Source of the DNA: Flectobacillus longus
GTDB lineage: Bacteria; Bacteroidota; Bacteroidia; Cytophagales; Spirosomataceae
Direction of reading: 5' to 3'
DNA: 64,000 nucleotides
NCBI RefSeq assembly: GCF_030056705.1
Contig: NZ_JASHIC010000005.1
Span: 1-64,000 of the forward strand
Every line of letters begins with the position of its first letter. The stretch's first letter is position 1. The notes beneath the pieces were generated by a model. That model saw nothing but the letters and a program-made list of their open reading frames with translations. It ran no database searches and was not told where the DNA came from. Below are positions 51,856 to 59,942 of this stretch, in pieces. The position numbers were made by a program, and so were the translations under genes.

Positions 51856-52566
51856 ATGAAAAAGTTCTCTTTGACTGTGTTAGCTATTTTTATAGCAAAC
51901 TGTTTTCCTATTATTTCTACCTCTCAAGCACAAACTTCTCCTTGGAGTATTGGTGTAAAAACTGGATTTGGTTCGATTATCGGCGATGCACAAGCATTTA
52001 CGGGTAGTTTGACTTATGGTGTGTTTATTGAAAAAAGAATGACTGTAAAACTTTCACTAAATGCAAGTTTTGATTTTGGTTCTATTGCTACAAAAGCATA
52101 TTCTGGTTATAATTATACAGGTAAAACAAGCTTTTTTCAGACGGCAGTTTTAGCAAAATATCAACTTGGAAAAGGAGAAGGGAAAAAGCCAACATTTTCT
52201 CCATTTGTTGGTTTGGGTGTAATTGCTTACAATCCGCAGGTTAGCCAAAATGGTACAGTGATTCGCTATGCTGATGGTACTGCAAGTAGTCCTGAAGGTG
52301 TTAATGACTTGATTATTCCATTTGGTTTTGAGGTAGGTTTTAAACTTTCAGAAAAAGCAAAGCTTTCGATTGTAGCACAATCTGGATTTGCTCTTACTGA
52401 TCGTTTGAATGGTACTGTAGGCGTTAGCAACCCTACGACGAGTATGCCAGATGGCCATAAGTATATGGGCAAAATCAACGATATATCAGGTGCATCAAGT
52501 AATGATTTTACGAGTTTTTTAGGACTTAAGTTAGGGTTTTCTATAGGAGATAAAACTGATAAATAA
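51856..52566 (+). CDS. Outer-membrane beta-barrel protein
   Basis: 236 residues with a signal peptide (KFSLTVLAIFIANCFPIISTSQA). The mature protein alternates barrel-like strands with Gly/aromatic residues: WSIGVKTGFGSIIGD, LTYGVFIEKRMTVKLSLNASFDFGS, PTFSPFVGLGVIAY, LIIPFGFEVGFKLSEKAKLSIVAQSGFALTDRL and FTSFLGLKLGFSIGD. This is the small-porin/PorT-like fold common in Bacteroidota. It is 96 bases downstream of the permease gene and may share its transcript. No ligand can be named. Confidence 0.8.
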   Translation: MKKFSLTVLAIFIANCFPIISTSQAQTSPWSIGVKTGFGSIIGDAQAFTGSLTYGVFIEKRMTVKLSLNASFDFGSIATKAYSGYNYTGKTSFFQTAVLAKYQLGKGEGKKPTFSPFVGLGVIAYNPQVSQNGTVIRYADGTASSPEGVNDLIIPFGFEVGFKLSEKAKLSIVAQSGFALTDRLNGTVGVSNPTTSMPDGHKYMGKINDISGASSNDFTSFLGLKLGFSIGDKTDK

Positions 52567-52585
52567 TTGATGTAGATTTACGTAT

Positions 52586-52615
52586 AAGGGAATAGAGTGC
52601 TTACTTTATTCCCTT
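52586..52615. terminator. Bidirectional terminator between barrel and pirin-like genes
   Basis: AAGGGAATA (52586-52594) pairs with TATTCCCTT (52607-52615), followed by TTT on the plus strand. It overlaps the stop codon of the convergent pirin-like gene. Confidence 0.85.
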
Positions 52616-53262
52616 TTTGTATATAAGGCTAATTCAAAAATTAGTAAAATAGCTTGGCTGGAAAGTGCTTCAAAATCAACCATTTCTATTGAATTTAATA
52701 AAAGAGCGTCTTCTGAGTGCAATAGCCTATCTTGTATTTCAAAAGCACCATCAATAACATAAGCCAATACACACTTGTGGTTATTTGCTAAAGCGAGTCC
52801 TCCCTTTTGTCTTCCATCAAACTGACCAATCCACGATGCCCTATGTATTGGTATCAACTTATTTTTACTCATCTGAATTGAAATATCGTTGAGTTCTTCA
52901 GCTAGTAACATAGAATATTTTACAACAAAAAACGTAACTATTTCATCTTGATAGGGATTAAGTATCTCTGAATATAGGTCTGTTTTTAAGGCAAACGATT
53001 GATTTTCCTCAATTAATTTATGCCCGATTCTGGCATTTTCTATATGTAAATCACCAATAAATGGGATAATCAAAATAGAATGAGTAGACAAAACAGGTAA
53101 ACTAAAGGTACAGTTAGGCAAAAGCAAGACCTTTTCTACATATTCTAGCTCAGAGTCTTGTGTTTCACTTTTTTCCCAAATATGTGTTTTGTGAAAAGTT
53201 GGTGTTTGCGTGTGTGGTTGCATATCAGACAAAATGATGCGTCCCTCAGTTTGTGTAATCAT
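52606..53262 (-). CDS. Divergent pirin-like cupin protein
   Basis: 218 residues with no signal peptide. The C-terminal part, VLAYVIDGAFEIQDRLLHSEDALLL followed by VDFEALSSQAILLIFEL, is typical of the second cupin domain of pirins and quercetinase-like proteins. The N-terminal part contains a first, weaker cupin-like domain (LPVLSTHSILIIPFIGDLHIENA) but lacks the usual pirin metal motif (HPHRGFET), so a metal-dependent dioxygenase role is doubtful. It begins five bases after the preceding small gene and is probably co-translated with it. Confidence 0.65.
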   Translation of the reverse strand: MITQTEGRIILSDMQPHTQTPTFHKTHIWEKSETQDSELEYVEKVLLLPNCTFSLPVLSTHSILIIPFIGDLHIENARIGHKLIEENQSFALKTDLYSEILNPYQDEIVTFFVVKYSMLLAEELNDISIQMSKNKLIPIHRASWIGQFDGRQKGGLALANNHKCVLAYVIDGAFEIQDRLLHSEDALLLNSIEMVDFEALSSQAILLIFELALYTKRE

Positions 53263-53267
53263 AGCTG

Positions 53268-53780
53268 TCAGATAATTGTTGAAGTAGCTTTAAACGAACT
53301 AATATTGAGCAATGGTTGTAATGCAATCAAATCGGTTTCTAGTTCTTCTTGACTACTTGTTGAATGACTTACCAATAGCTGGTTCCCAATGGTATCTATC
53401 CATAAAAGTGGTTTGCTATAAAAATAAATAGCTACTCTATGTTGTTGTTTGTCGCTGATATGCGATTGAATAATTTCAAATCTGAAGTTTTCAAATGATA
53501 AACAGAGCTTCCCAAATGCGTTTGTGACTTCGGGAGCAACTCCGTTAAGCTGCTGGATGTATCCAACAGCTGCCGTACTTACCAAAAATTGAAGCTTTTC
53601 TGCTTGCGGATTTTTCTCAAGAATTTCGTGATAAGTTCTAAATTTTCCTTCTTGGTTATACAATTGTGCTTGCATAAAAAACTCTTGATGAGTATCATCA
53701 AACACATACTTGTCCCAAAGCTTGGTTGAGTTAGCGTCTATAATTTTACGATAACATAATTGAATGATTCCTTTGGACAT
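53268..53780 (-). CDS. Conserved-looking small protein of unknown function, paired with the pirin-like gene
   Basis: 170 residues that I do not recognise. It has no signal peptide or membrane segment. Visible features are a strand/helix mix with RTYHEILEKNPQAEKLQFLVSTAAVGYIQQL in the middle and RVAIYFYSKPLLWIDTIGNQLLVSHSTSSQEELETDL near the end, suggesting a compact cytosolic domain. It ends five bases before the pirin-like start, so the two products probably work in one process. The ATG at 53780 is the natural start. Confidence 0.6.
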   Translation of the reverse strand: MSKGIIQLCYRKIIDANSTKLWDKYVFDDTHQEFFMQAQLYNQEGKFRTYHEILEKNPQAEKLQFLVSTAAVGYIQQLNGVAPEVTNAFGKLCLSFENFRFEIIQSHISDKQQHRVAIYFYSKPLLWIDTIGNQLLVSHSTSSQEELETDLIALQPLLNISSFKATSTII

Positions 53781-53806
53781 GGTTGTTTTCTAGGGATTAG
53801 GGGACA

Positions 53807-53963
53807 GGGTATAGTTGTTAGTGAACAGGCATAAAGGCACAAGGTGTTTTAGGGGTGAGGGTATAGTTGTTAGTTTTTCAAAAAGTAGAAAAAATGTTAA
53901 ACACCGAGTAGATAGGGTGTGTAGCAATTTTTTCTACTTGCCTCTTGCCTCTTGCCTCTTGCC
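53807..53963. repeat. Composite repeat: 16-bp direct repeat, long inverted repeat and TTGCCTC tandem
   Basis: GGGTATAGTTGTTAGT occurs at 53807-53822 and 53859-53874. A long imperfect hairpin spans 53884-53938 (AGTAGAAAAAAT pairing with ATTTTTTCTACT). Then TTGCCTC is repeated three times plus a partial copy at 53938-53963, ending at the stop codon of the dioxygenase gene. The whole gap is therefore repeat DNA, and may contain the terminator of that gene. Confidence 0.75.
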
Positions 53964-54689
53964 TTATGCTGAAACTACAATATTATGAGTCAATACATAA
54001 CCGTCTGTAGTATTACCTGTTACTGTTGACATTTCGTAGGTTACACCATCACCAAAGACGTTATCTTTTGCATTGGTGGTATCTGCTTGCCCATGGCTGG
54101 CATACACACCTTGTGCATATACAATTTTAGAAATATCTTCAGGAAATGCGATTTGTGTAACCAACAATGACGTTCCCGAACTGTTGTACACATGGACGTG
54201 AATATGTGTAGCTCTACCTGAATACCAACCAGGGTAGATACTCGTAAAGGTAACCAAACCTGTACTATCTGTAACTTGGCGACCTCTCAGAAAGTGCACA
54301 GTTGTATAATTGGTAGATTGCATACCAGTACCTCCATATTCTGAGTAGTTACCAGCTGCATCGCAATGCCAAATGTCTACTATGGCATTGGCTAAACCTG
54401 CGCAACTTGCATTTTTATTTTGGATATTTATCTTAACCGTCAATTTAGTACCTGTACGGTCTGAGGTAATATTACTTTGTACTAAAGACGAAGGTGTTTT
54501 AGTAGGAAAAGGACCTTCTGTCTCAGATGGGGTACTCGTACAACTCGTATTAGTCGAGCCACTGGTTGTTGTTGATGAACTTGAGCTACTAGAGCTTGAT
54601 GTAGGGTCAACACTTTCAGTTTTACATGCTACGATTTGTGCTGTTACTAAACCCAAACCTGCTCTCTTCAAAAAATCAATTCTTTTCAT
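53964..54689 (-). CDS. Exported intradiol-dioxygenase-fold lipoprotein
   Basis: 241 residues. A twin-helix start (MKRIDFLKRAGLGLVTAQIVAC) gives a lipobox Cys at residue 22, followed by a Ser/Thr-rich linker of about 25 residues. The rest is the intradiol ring-cleavage dioxygenase fold: SETEGPFPTKTPS, AIVDIWHCDAAGNYSEY, then YPGWYSGRATHIHVHVYNSSG, in which a Tyr and the two His ligands of iron are visible. Members attached to the envelope are common in Bacteroidota; true catechol cleavage is not proven for them. It is transcribed alone. Confidence 0.88.
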   Translation of the reverse strand: MKRIDFLKRAGLGLVTAQIVACKTESVDPTSSSSSSSSSTTTSGSTNTSCTSTPSETEGPFPTKTPSSLVQSNITSDRTGTKLTVKINIQNKNASCAGLANAIVDIWHCDAAGNYSEYGGTGMQSTNYTTVHFLRGRQVTDSTGLVTFTSIYPGWYSGRATHIHVHVYNSSGTSLLVTQIAFPEDISKIVYAQGVYASHGQADTTNAKDNVFGDGVTYEMSTVTGNTTDGYVLTHNIVVSA

Positions 54690-54867
54690 AACACAGTTGT
54701 TTATTAGATTAGATACCTATTTCGAGATATGTCTTGTTACTTTACTTTCATGACCTAGTTTAAGTATGAAGCGTTATGAAAAGGCATATTTTTGAGGTGA
54801 AGGATAAAAATGTGTCGGTGAAAGATATGTTTTGAAAAGAAATAAATAGATGCCAGCAAGAATATTT

Positions 54868-55578
54868 TTAGTCTAAACCTTTTAATCTTGCCAATAAAAC
54901 CTTTTCGTAAGTAGGACCAAGTGGAATTTCGAAATTGGGCAAATACACCACTTTATTTCGCAATGCTTTGATTTTATTGAAAGAAATAATATAGGATTTA
55001 TGGACTCTGATAAAGAGTTTTTCTGGCAATTTGAGTTGTAAATTTTTCAATGTCATACGAGCTACTATAGGTTTACCTGTTGTACAATGAATTTTTACAT
55101 AATCATCAAGTGCTTCTACCAAAATAATATCTTCAAAAGCAATTTGATGTAAACTATAGTCTGCTCTAATTTGGAGATATTCAGGCGTAATTTCGTTTTC
55201 TTGTGAGCTCAACACTTTTTCGTAATATAATAATGCTTTTTGACAAGCTTGCTCAAAACGTTCGGGCGTGATGGGTTTTAGTAAATAATCAATCGCCTGA
55301 AGATTGAAACCTTCCAAGGCAAATTCGCTAAAAGCCGTTGTAAAAATGAGCATGACAGGTTGTGGAACACTTTTGAAAAAATCAATGCCAGAAATAGTAG
55401 GCATATTGATATCTAAAAAAATTAAATCAACAGCGTTGTTTTGTAAAAAAGAAGTTGCTTCGGAGGGTTTGGTAAATGTTTGTACAAGATTGATAGAGGA
55501 GGTTTGCTTGCACAAACTACCCAGTACTTTCAAAGCTGGTGGTTCATCATCGAGGGCTATGGCTTTTAATGTGGACAT
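54868..55578 (-). CDS. LytTR-type response regulator
   Basis: 236 residues. Receiver domain with acidic pocket LDDEPPA and phospho-acceptor Asp56 in LIFLDINMPTISGIDF, followed by KPIT. The C-terminal LytTR DNA-binding domain is seen in ADYSLHQIAFEDIILVEALDDYVKIHC and RVHKSYIISFNKIKAL. Together with the LytS-like kinase at 55792-56889, it forms a two-component system. A GATTTCGG-type hairpin separates the two genes. The target genes are not obvious here. Confidence 0.95.
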   Translation of the reverse strand: MSTLKAIALDDEPPALKVLGSLCKQTSSINLVQTFTKPSEATSFLQNNAVDLIFLDINMPTISGIDFFKSVPQPVMLIFTTAFSEFALEGFNLQAIDYLLKPITPERFEQACQKALLYYEKVLSSQENEITPEYLQIRADYSLHQIAFEDIILVEALDDYVKIHCTTGKPIVARMTLKNLQLKLPEKLFIRVHKSYIISFNKIKALRNKVVYLPNFEIPLGPTYEKVLLARLKGLD

Positions 55579-55650
55579 TTCAAAAGGGTTTAGTCAGATA
55601 GTTAGATTGGGAGTTAGTCCTGTACGAAGAATTAATTTCAAACTATTACA

Positions 55651-55745
55651 GATTTGGGATTTCTGATTTCGGGAATAAAGAAAAATACCTTTATTTTTTA
55701 TAGTATATAGAAACATACTCTTCCGAAATCCAATATCCGAAATAA
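55651..55745. repeat. Intergenic hairpin repeat (GATTTCGG type) inside the two-component operon
   Basis: GATTTGGGATTTCTGATTTCGGGAAT at 55651-55676 pairs imperfectly with the words TTCCGAAATCC and ATCCGAAAT around 55721-55745. It lies between the kinase and response regulator genes, where it could attenuate the regulator. Confidence 0.6.
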
Positions 55746-55791
55746 ATGGTTTTTACAATTCTTCTTACAGTACTAATTTGGAATCAATGAT

Positions 55792-56889
55792 TTATTGATG
55801 TAACTCCAACGATAAGGATACCGAAAAAAGATGTTCATTATTTTTGATTACCAAACAATTTTTGTTGGGGTAATTTAGTTCTAATCGTTGCTTTGTGTTT
55901 TGTAAACCTACCCCAGTGCTTTCTTTGGGTAGAATATTGGGGTGGATTTTATTTTCTACTAAAAGAGATAAAAGCCGTTCTTGAATACTCAGATGTATCG
56001 TGATTGGAGAATCCTCTTCTGGTGAAATGCCATATTTAAAGGCATTTTCAATAATCGAAATCAGCAACAATGGAGCTATTTTTAAAGAATGGCTATTTCC
56101 CTCTATTTTAAAATCAATTTGTGCGGTATCTCCCAATCTCAACTCTTGAAGAGCAACATAGTTTTTGATATAAGTAAGCTCTTTCTCCAAATCAACCAAA
56201 TCTGAATGGGCATCAGAAATCACATAGCGCATCATATTTGATAATTGTAACACTGCTTTACCCGATTGTGGCGCCTCTTCTTCAATACACATGGCATAAA
56301 GGCTATTCAAAGAATTGAATAGAAAATGTGGGTGAATTTGTGCTTTGAGGTACTTTAGTTCTGCATCGGTTTTGGCTTGTGTAAGCGCATATTGAAACTG
56401 TCGAGTACGAAATAAGGTCGTAAACAGAATACCCAAAAGATATAAAATCATGGATTTCCCAAAATCAAAAATAATACCTGGGGGATTCATAGGATTGTGT
56501 GGACCTGTGCCTGCGTGTTCTTGTGGAGGAGGGGGTGCGAGGTGTAACAGATGTGGTGGAGGTGGCAAAAGATTATTTTGTGATTCACCAAGAATAATAG
56601 GCCAATTAATTTGATTTGAAATCACATAAATAAAACCAAACAGCAATAGCAGTATCCCTAAAAACGAAAGATATTTCTCGGTGAGATATAGGCGTGGTGT
56701 AAACCAATAATAGTTGGCATAAAAACAGCCAAACATAAGGGTGTACGAAAAAAGATTGCTCAGTTCGTGTGGATTACGTTTGAGCATTTCCCAAGCTAAA
56801 AGGTCTTCGGGAGTAAATATATAAATCAGTCCAATAAACGAAAGGACTGGAATACTTTGCAATAGAATGGTCGAAAGTCGCTGTTTCAT
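55792..56889 (-). CDS. LytS-type sensor histidine kinase
   Basis: 365 residues with four likely membrane helices in the first 180 residues (VLSFIGLIYIFTPEDLL, TLMFGCFYANYYWF, LGILLLLFGFIYVIS, SMILYLLGILFTTLF) and a Pro/His-rich extracytoplasmic loop (PPPPHLLHLAPPPPQEH) between the third and fourth. The phospho-His motif is AQIHPHFLFNSLNSLYAM. ATPase boxes include LLISIIENAFKYGI and GVGLQNTKQRLELNY. It pairs with the LytTR regulator next to it. It follows the alkaline-phosphatase-like gene by 39 bases and may be co-transcribed with it. Confidence 0.93.
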   Translation of the reverse strand: MKQRLSTILLQSIPVLSFIGLIYIFTPEDLLAWEMLKRNPHELSNLFSYTLMFGCFYANYYWFTPRLYLTEKYLSFLGILLLLFGFIYVISNQINWPIILGESQNNLLPPPPHLLHLAPPPPQEHAGTGPHNPMNPPGIIFDFGKSMILYLLGILFTTLFRTRQFQYALTQAKTDAELKYLKAQIHPHFLFNSLNSLYAMCIEEEAPQSGKAVLQLSNMMRYVISDAHSDLVDLEKELTYIKNYVALQELRLGDTAQIDFKIEGNSHSLKIAPLLLISIIENAFKYGISPEEDSPITIHLSIQERLLSLLVENKIHPNILPKESTGVGLQNTKQRLELNYPNKNCLVIKNNEHLFSVSLSLELHQ

Positions 56890-56928
56890 ATTGCAAAGTA
56901 TTGATAATTTTTTAGATGCTCAAGACCC

Positions 56929-58158
56929 CTATTTCACTATCCAACGATTGAGGGTATTGTGTGGGCTTTCTAGTACAATTTTGTAGAAACTTGAAGCGGG
57001 AATACCTTTGATAATCAAATGCTCTTTTGTCAAATCTGTCGTTCCTATCAGTTGGTATTGGTCTTCGCCACCTTCTTCAAAACGATTTGTTGTACTCAAC
57101 CAAATTTTCATTTTACCTGATTTTTCCAATGCTTTCCAAGATACTTCCAGCTGATTATCGAGCAGTTTTACTTCTGGTAAAATAGCTGAAACAGATTTGT
57201 TTAATGCTACACCATCTATTTCAAATGCTTGTTTTTGTGGAAATTTAATGTTCATGAAATGGGCAATACTTGGCATAATATCAACTACTGCTGGTTGGTA
57301 TTCCTTAAAATAAGTATTGAGGTTTTGTGCGTTTGTAGTCATCCATGTAGTACGCTCACGCTCAGATTGTCCTCCGTGATTACGACCTGTCTGGGCATCA
57401 CGTCCGTGGTCAGTTGTGATAAAAATTAACCATTTTTCTTTATGTTTTTTCTCTCTTTCTTGAATAGCACTCCACACTTTTCCTACTTGTTGATCTACAT
57501 ATTCGATGGCCTTTTGCATTTGTGGGCTATCGCCATATTTATGTCCCATATCATCCGAGTATTCCATGTAAAGCCAAGTCATATCTGGAGCATTTTCAAG
57601 AATACCTTTTTGTGCATCATCGCTCACTTTTTCATCTATCTGATGAATATACCAGCGCTCTTTGTCATGCTTATAAGTCGCAGTATCTAACTCATAACCA
57701 TCAGAATGGTAGTCAACTTTGAGTTGCTTGGTTTGTGTCAAACCATCGCCGACGAGCTTGGTACGATTGTCGAGCCAAGTAGAATATACCGCAATTTTTT
57801 TCTGAGGGTATTGTTCTTTAAAGAATCTAAAAATGGTCCAATAATTATAATTAGGCGCTTTGATATCGTTGTCCCATACGTTATGCTTATTCACCCAAGT
57901 ACCCGTCAAAAGGCTATTATAACCAACTGCTGATATTGTTGGAGTCTGAGAATAAGTCCCTTTTTGACCACCCACATACGCACGTTTAAATCCGCCAACC
58001 TTGGCAATTGCCGAAAGGTTTGGAGTTTGTGCTTTTTCAATCACATCGGCAGGAATCCCATCTACAATGATAAATACCGCCTTCGGTGTTAATTTTTGAG
58101 CAAAAGAAAAAAGAGTATTTAAGAGAAAAAATGGAATGAGTAAACTGTATTTTTTCAT
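56929..58158 (-). CDS. Exported alkaline-phosphatase-superfamily phosphodiesterase
   Basis: 409 residues with a signal peptide (YSLLIPFFLLNTLFSFA). The metal-binding Asp is in AVFIIVDGIPADVIE, the nucleophile Thr is probably in the SQTPTISAVGYNSLLTG segment, and IFITTDHGRDAQTGRNHGGQ carries the Asp-His and His metal ligands. This resembles nucleotide pyrophosphatase/phosphodiesterase members of the family. The C-terminal 90 residues form a small beta domain (LDNQLEVSWKALEKSGKMKIWLS). Substrate unknown; the product acts in the periplasm or at the surface. Confidence 0.88.
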   Translation of the reverse strand: MKKYSLLIPFFLLNTLFSFAQKLTPKAVFIIVDGIPADVIEKAQTPNLSAIAKVGGFKRAYVGGQKGTYSQTPTISAVGYNSLLTGTWVNKHNVWDNDIKAPNYNYWTIFRFFKEQYPQKKIAVYSTWLDNRTKLVGDGLTQTKQLKVDYHSDGYELDTATYKHDKERWYIHQIDEKVSDDAQKGILENAPDMTWLYMEYSDDMGHKYGDSPQMQKAIEYVDQQVGKVWSAIQEREKKHKEKWLIFITTDHGRDAQTGRNHGGQSERERTTWMTTNAQNLNTYFKEYQPAVVDIMPSIAHFMNIKFPQKQAFEIDGVALNKSVSAILPEVKLLDNQLEVSWKALEKSGKMKIWLSTTNRFEEGGEDQYQLIGTTDLTKEHLIIKGIPASSFYKIVLESPHNTLNRWIVK

Positions 58159-58245
58159 AAAGGTAGTATCGTTATGGTAAGAAAATTGAGTAAAGAAAAG
58201 TTTAAGCTACAAACTTGAGAAAGGAATGAGGTAATTTTCAAAAGG

Positions 58246-58356
58246 TTTGGATTAAGCTTAGATTAATTTAGCAATGTACTCATCTACAAAGAGTTTTTTA
58301 TCTAGTAGATAAAGCCTAAATTTGGCTTGATGAAATTGATTCTTCATTAATCCAAA
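58246..58356. repeat. Inverted repeats in the divergent region before upp
   Basis: TTTGGATTAA (58246-58255) and TTAATCCAAA (58347-58356) form a perfect outer pair 91 bases apart; TTTATCT-AGT-AGATAAA forms a small inner palindrome about 58296-58312. The region must contain the promoters of the two divergent genes, so one of these may be regulatory, but the words also resemble the intergenic hairpin class. Confidence 0.45.
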
Positions 58357-58399
58357 TTAGGTGCTTATATCATCAAAATACTAAAAATTCCAGAGCCTC

Positions 58400-59044
58400 A
58401 TGTTCATACTCAATGCCCAAAATTCGATAGCTAATCAATTTTTAGCAGAAATGCGAGACATCACTGTTCAAAACGACTCTATGCGATTCCGTAAGAATAT
58501 GGAGCGTTTGGGTGAAATTTTGGCGTATGAAATCTCAAAAACCTTAGATTATAAGCCAGCAAAAGTACAAACACCACTGGCAGAAGCATCAACGGAATTA
58601 TTAACAGAGCAGCCTGTTTTGGTAGCAATTCTTCGAGCTAGTTTACCCTTCTATCAAGGTTTTTTAAATCTATTCGATAAGTCCGAAAATGCCTTTATTG
58701 GAGCCTATCGTGGCAAACATCGAGCTGATGAAACCTTCGATATTCAGATGGATTATCTGGCTTGTCCTTCGTTGGAAGGTAAAACCGTGATGTTGGTAGA
58801 CCCCATGTTGGCAACAGGTAAATCTTTAGTAAAATCCTATCAAGCCCTTTTGCAATATGGTAAACCTGCCAAATTGATTATTGCCGCGGCCATTGCTGCC
58901 CCTGAAGGGTTGGCTTATATTCAAGAACACATTCCAGAAGCATCATTATTTATCGGAGCCAAAGACGAACGTCTCAACGAGAAATTTTATATTGTTCCTG
59001 GCCTTGGCGATGCTGGTGATTTGGCATACGGTGGGAAACTGTAA
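58400..59044 (+). CDS. upp: Uracil phosphoribosyltransferase
   Basis: 214 residues, standard length. Type I phosphoribosyltransferase with the PRPP-binding loop VMLVDPMLATGKSLV, the flexible region PVLVAILRASLPFYQGFLNLF and the uracil-binding C-terminus IVPGLGDAGDLAYGG, which is diagnostic. It converts uracil and PRPP to UMP in pyrimidine salvage. It stands alone and is followed by a strong terminator. Confidence 0.96.
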   Translation: MFILNAQNSIANQFLAEMRDITVQNDSMRFRKNMERLGEILAYEISKTLDYKPAKVQTPLAEASTELLTEQPVLVAILRASLPFYQGFLNLFDKSENAFIGAYRGKHRADETFDIQMDYLACPSLEGKTVMLVDPMLATGKSLVKSYQALLQYGKPAKLIIAAAIAAPEGLAYIQEHIPEASLFIGAKDERLNEKFYIVPGLGDAGDLAYGGKL

Positions 59045-59070
59045 AGCCCAAAAACTGGGTAAAAGATAGA

Positions 59071-59115
59071 AAATTCCATCGGCAAGCACTCGTAATTTGC
59101 TTGCTGATGGAATTT
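59071..59115. terminator. Terminator after upp
   Basis: AAATTCCATCGGCAAGCA (59071-59088) pairs with TGCTTGCTGATGGAATTT (59098-59115), 18 bases with one wobble. It is shared with the convergent DUF1080 gene. Confidence 0.85.
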
Positions 59116-59142
59116 CAAAATCCTATTTCTCTATTGAAGCTT

Positions 59143-59742
59143 TTATAATTCTACAATATTAATTTTTCTCCATTTTACCTTGATACCACCGCCAGAGTGA
59201 ATTTGCAACGCAATAGAGCCTGAGCGAGAACCGATTTTTTCATCATCAAGTGTAATCATTTCCACACCGTTGAGCCATGTGGTTACTTTATTACCTACTA
59301 CCTTGATTTTCATTGTATTCCATTCGCCCATTTTCAAAGCTTTGTCTTTTTCCTCAGCTGGCTTTATCAACCAACCTCTGCCATAAGATTCGTAAATACC
59401 ACCAGTTGAGTGCCCTGGAGGGGCTACTTCTGCTTGCCAACCGCTAATTTTGGTTCCTTCGATACTCGAATGAAAAAATACCCCACTATTACCATCGGCT
59501 TCTTGCAAAAATTGAAGTGTCAATTCAAAATCCTTGAAGGTTTTATCTGTTGCCAGATAACCATATTCTTTGTCGGGACCACTTTCACAGATAAGCAACC
59601 CTTTTTCTACGTACCATTTTTCGGTTCCGTAAATTTTCCAACCGCTAAGGTCTTTTTTGTTGAATAATGATTGTTTTTTTTGTGCAATACCAAAACTGGT
59701 GCACGCTACCCACATGAGTAGGAGGAGAGATACTTTTTTCAT
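59143..59742 (-). CDS. Exported DUF1080 (3-keto-disaccharide hydrolase-like) protein
   Basis: 199 residues with a signal peptide (VSLLLLMWVACTSFGIA). One concanavalin-like domain follows: LFNKKDLSGWKIYGTEKWYVEKGLLICES, YLATDKTFKDFELTLQFLQEADGNSGVFFHS, and WNTMKIKVVGNKVTTWLNGVEMITL...IALQIHSGGGIKVKWRKI. The tail is the standard DUF1080 signature. Some family members hydrolyse 3-keto-glycosides, others only bind sugars, so activity is not certain. It stands alone, between two terminators. Confidence 0.92.
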   Translation of the reverse strand: MKKVSLLLLMWVACTSFGIAQKKQSLFNKKDLSGWKIYGTEKWYVEKGLLICESGPDKEYGYLATDKTFKDFELTLQFLQEADGNSGVFFHSSIEGTKISGWQAEVAPPGHSTGGIYESYGRGWLIKPAEEKDKALKMGEWNTMKIKVVGNKVTTWLNGVEMITLDDEKIGSRSGSIALQIHSGGGIKVKWRKINIVEL

Positions 59743-59897
59743 AGTTAAAATTGGGTATAAATTGAGTAAAAGAGTTAAGCAACCAAGTAATGAAGCGCTG
59801 AAAATGTTTAATAGCTTACAAGCAAAAGTGTCGCTTACTTGAAAGCAAAATTAAAAGATAGAACGTTATAGAATATCCTTTTCTATGGTAGTATAAA

Positions 59898-59932
59898 AAA
59901 GGCAAAGAGGAATATATCTCATCTTTGCCTTT
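59898..59932. terminator. Terminator of the M20 peptidase gene
   Basis: AAAGGCAAAGA (59898-59908) pairs with TCTTTGCCTTT (59922-59932). On the minus strand it is followed by TTTATAC. It lies 10 bases after the stop of the peptidase gene. Confidence 0.85.
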
Positions 59933-59942
59933 GCTTCAAAAA

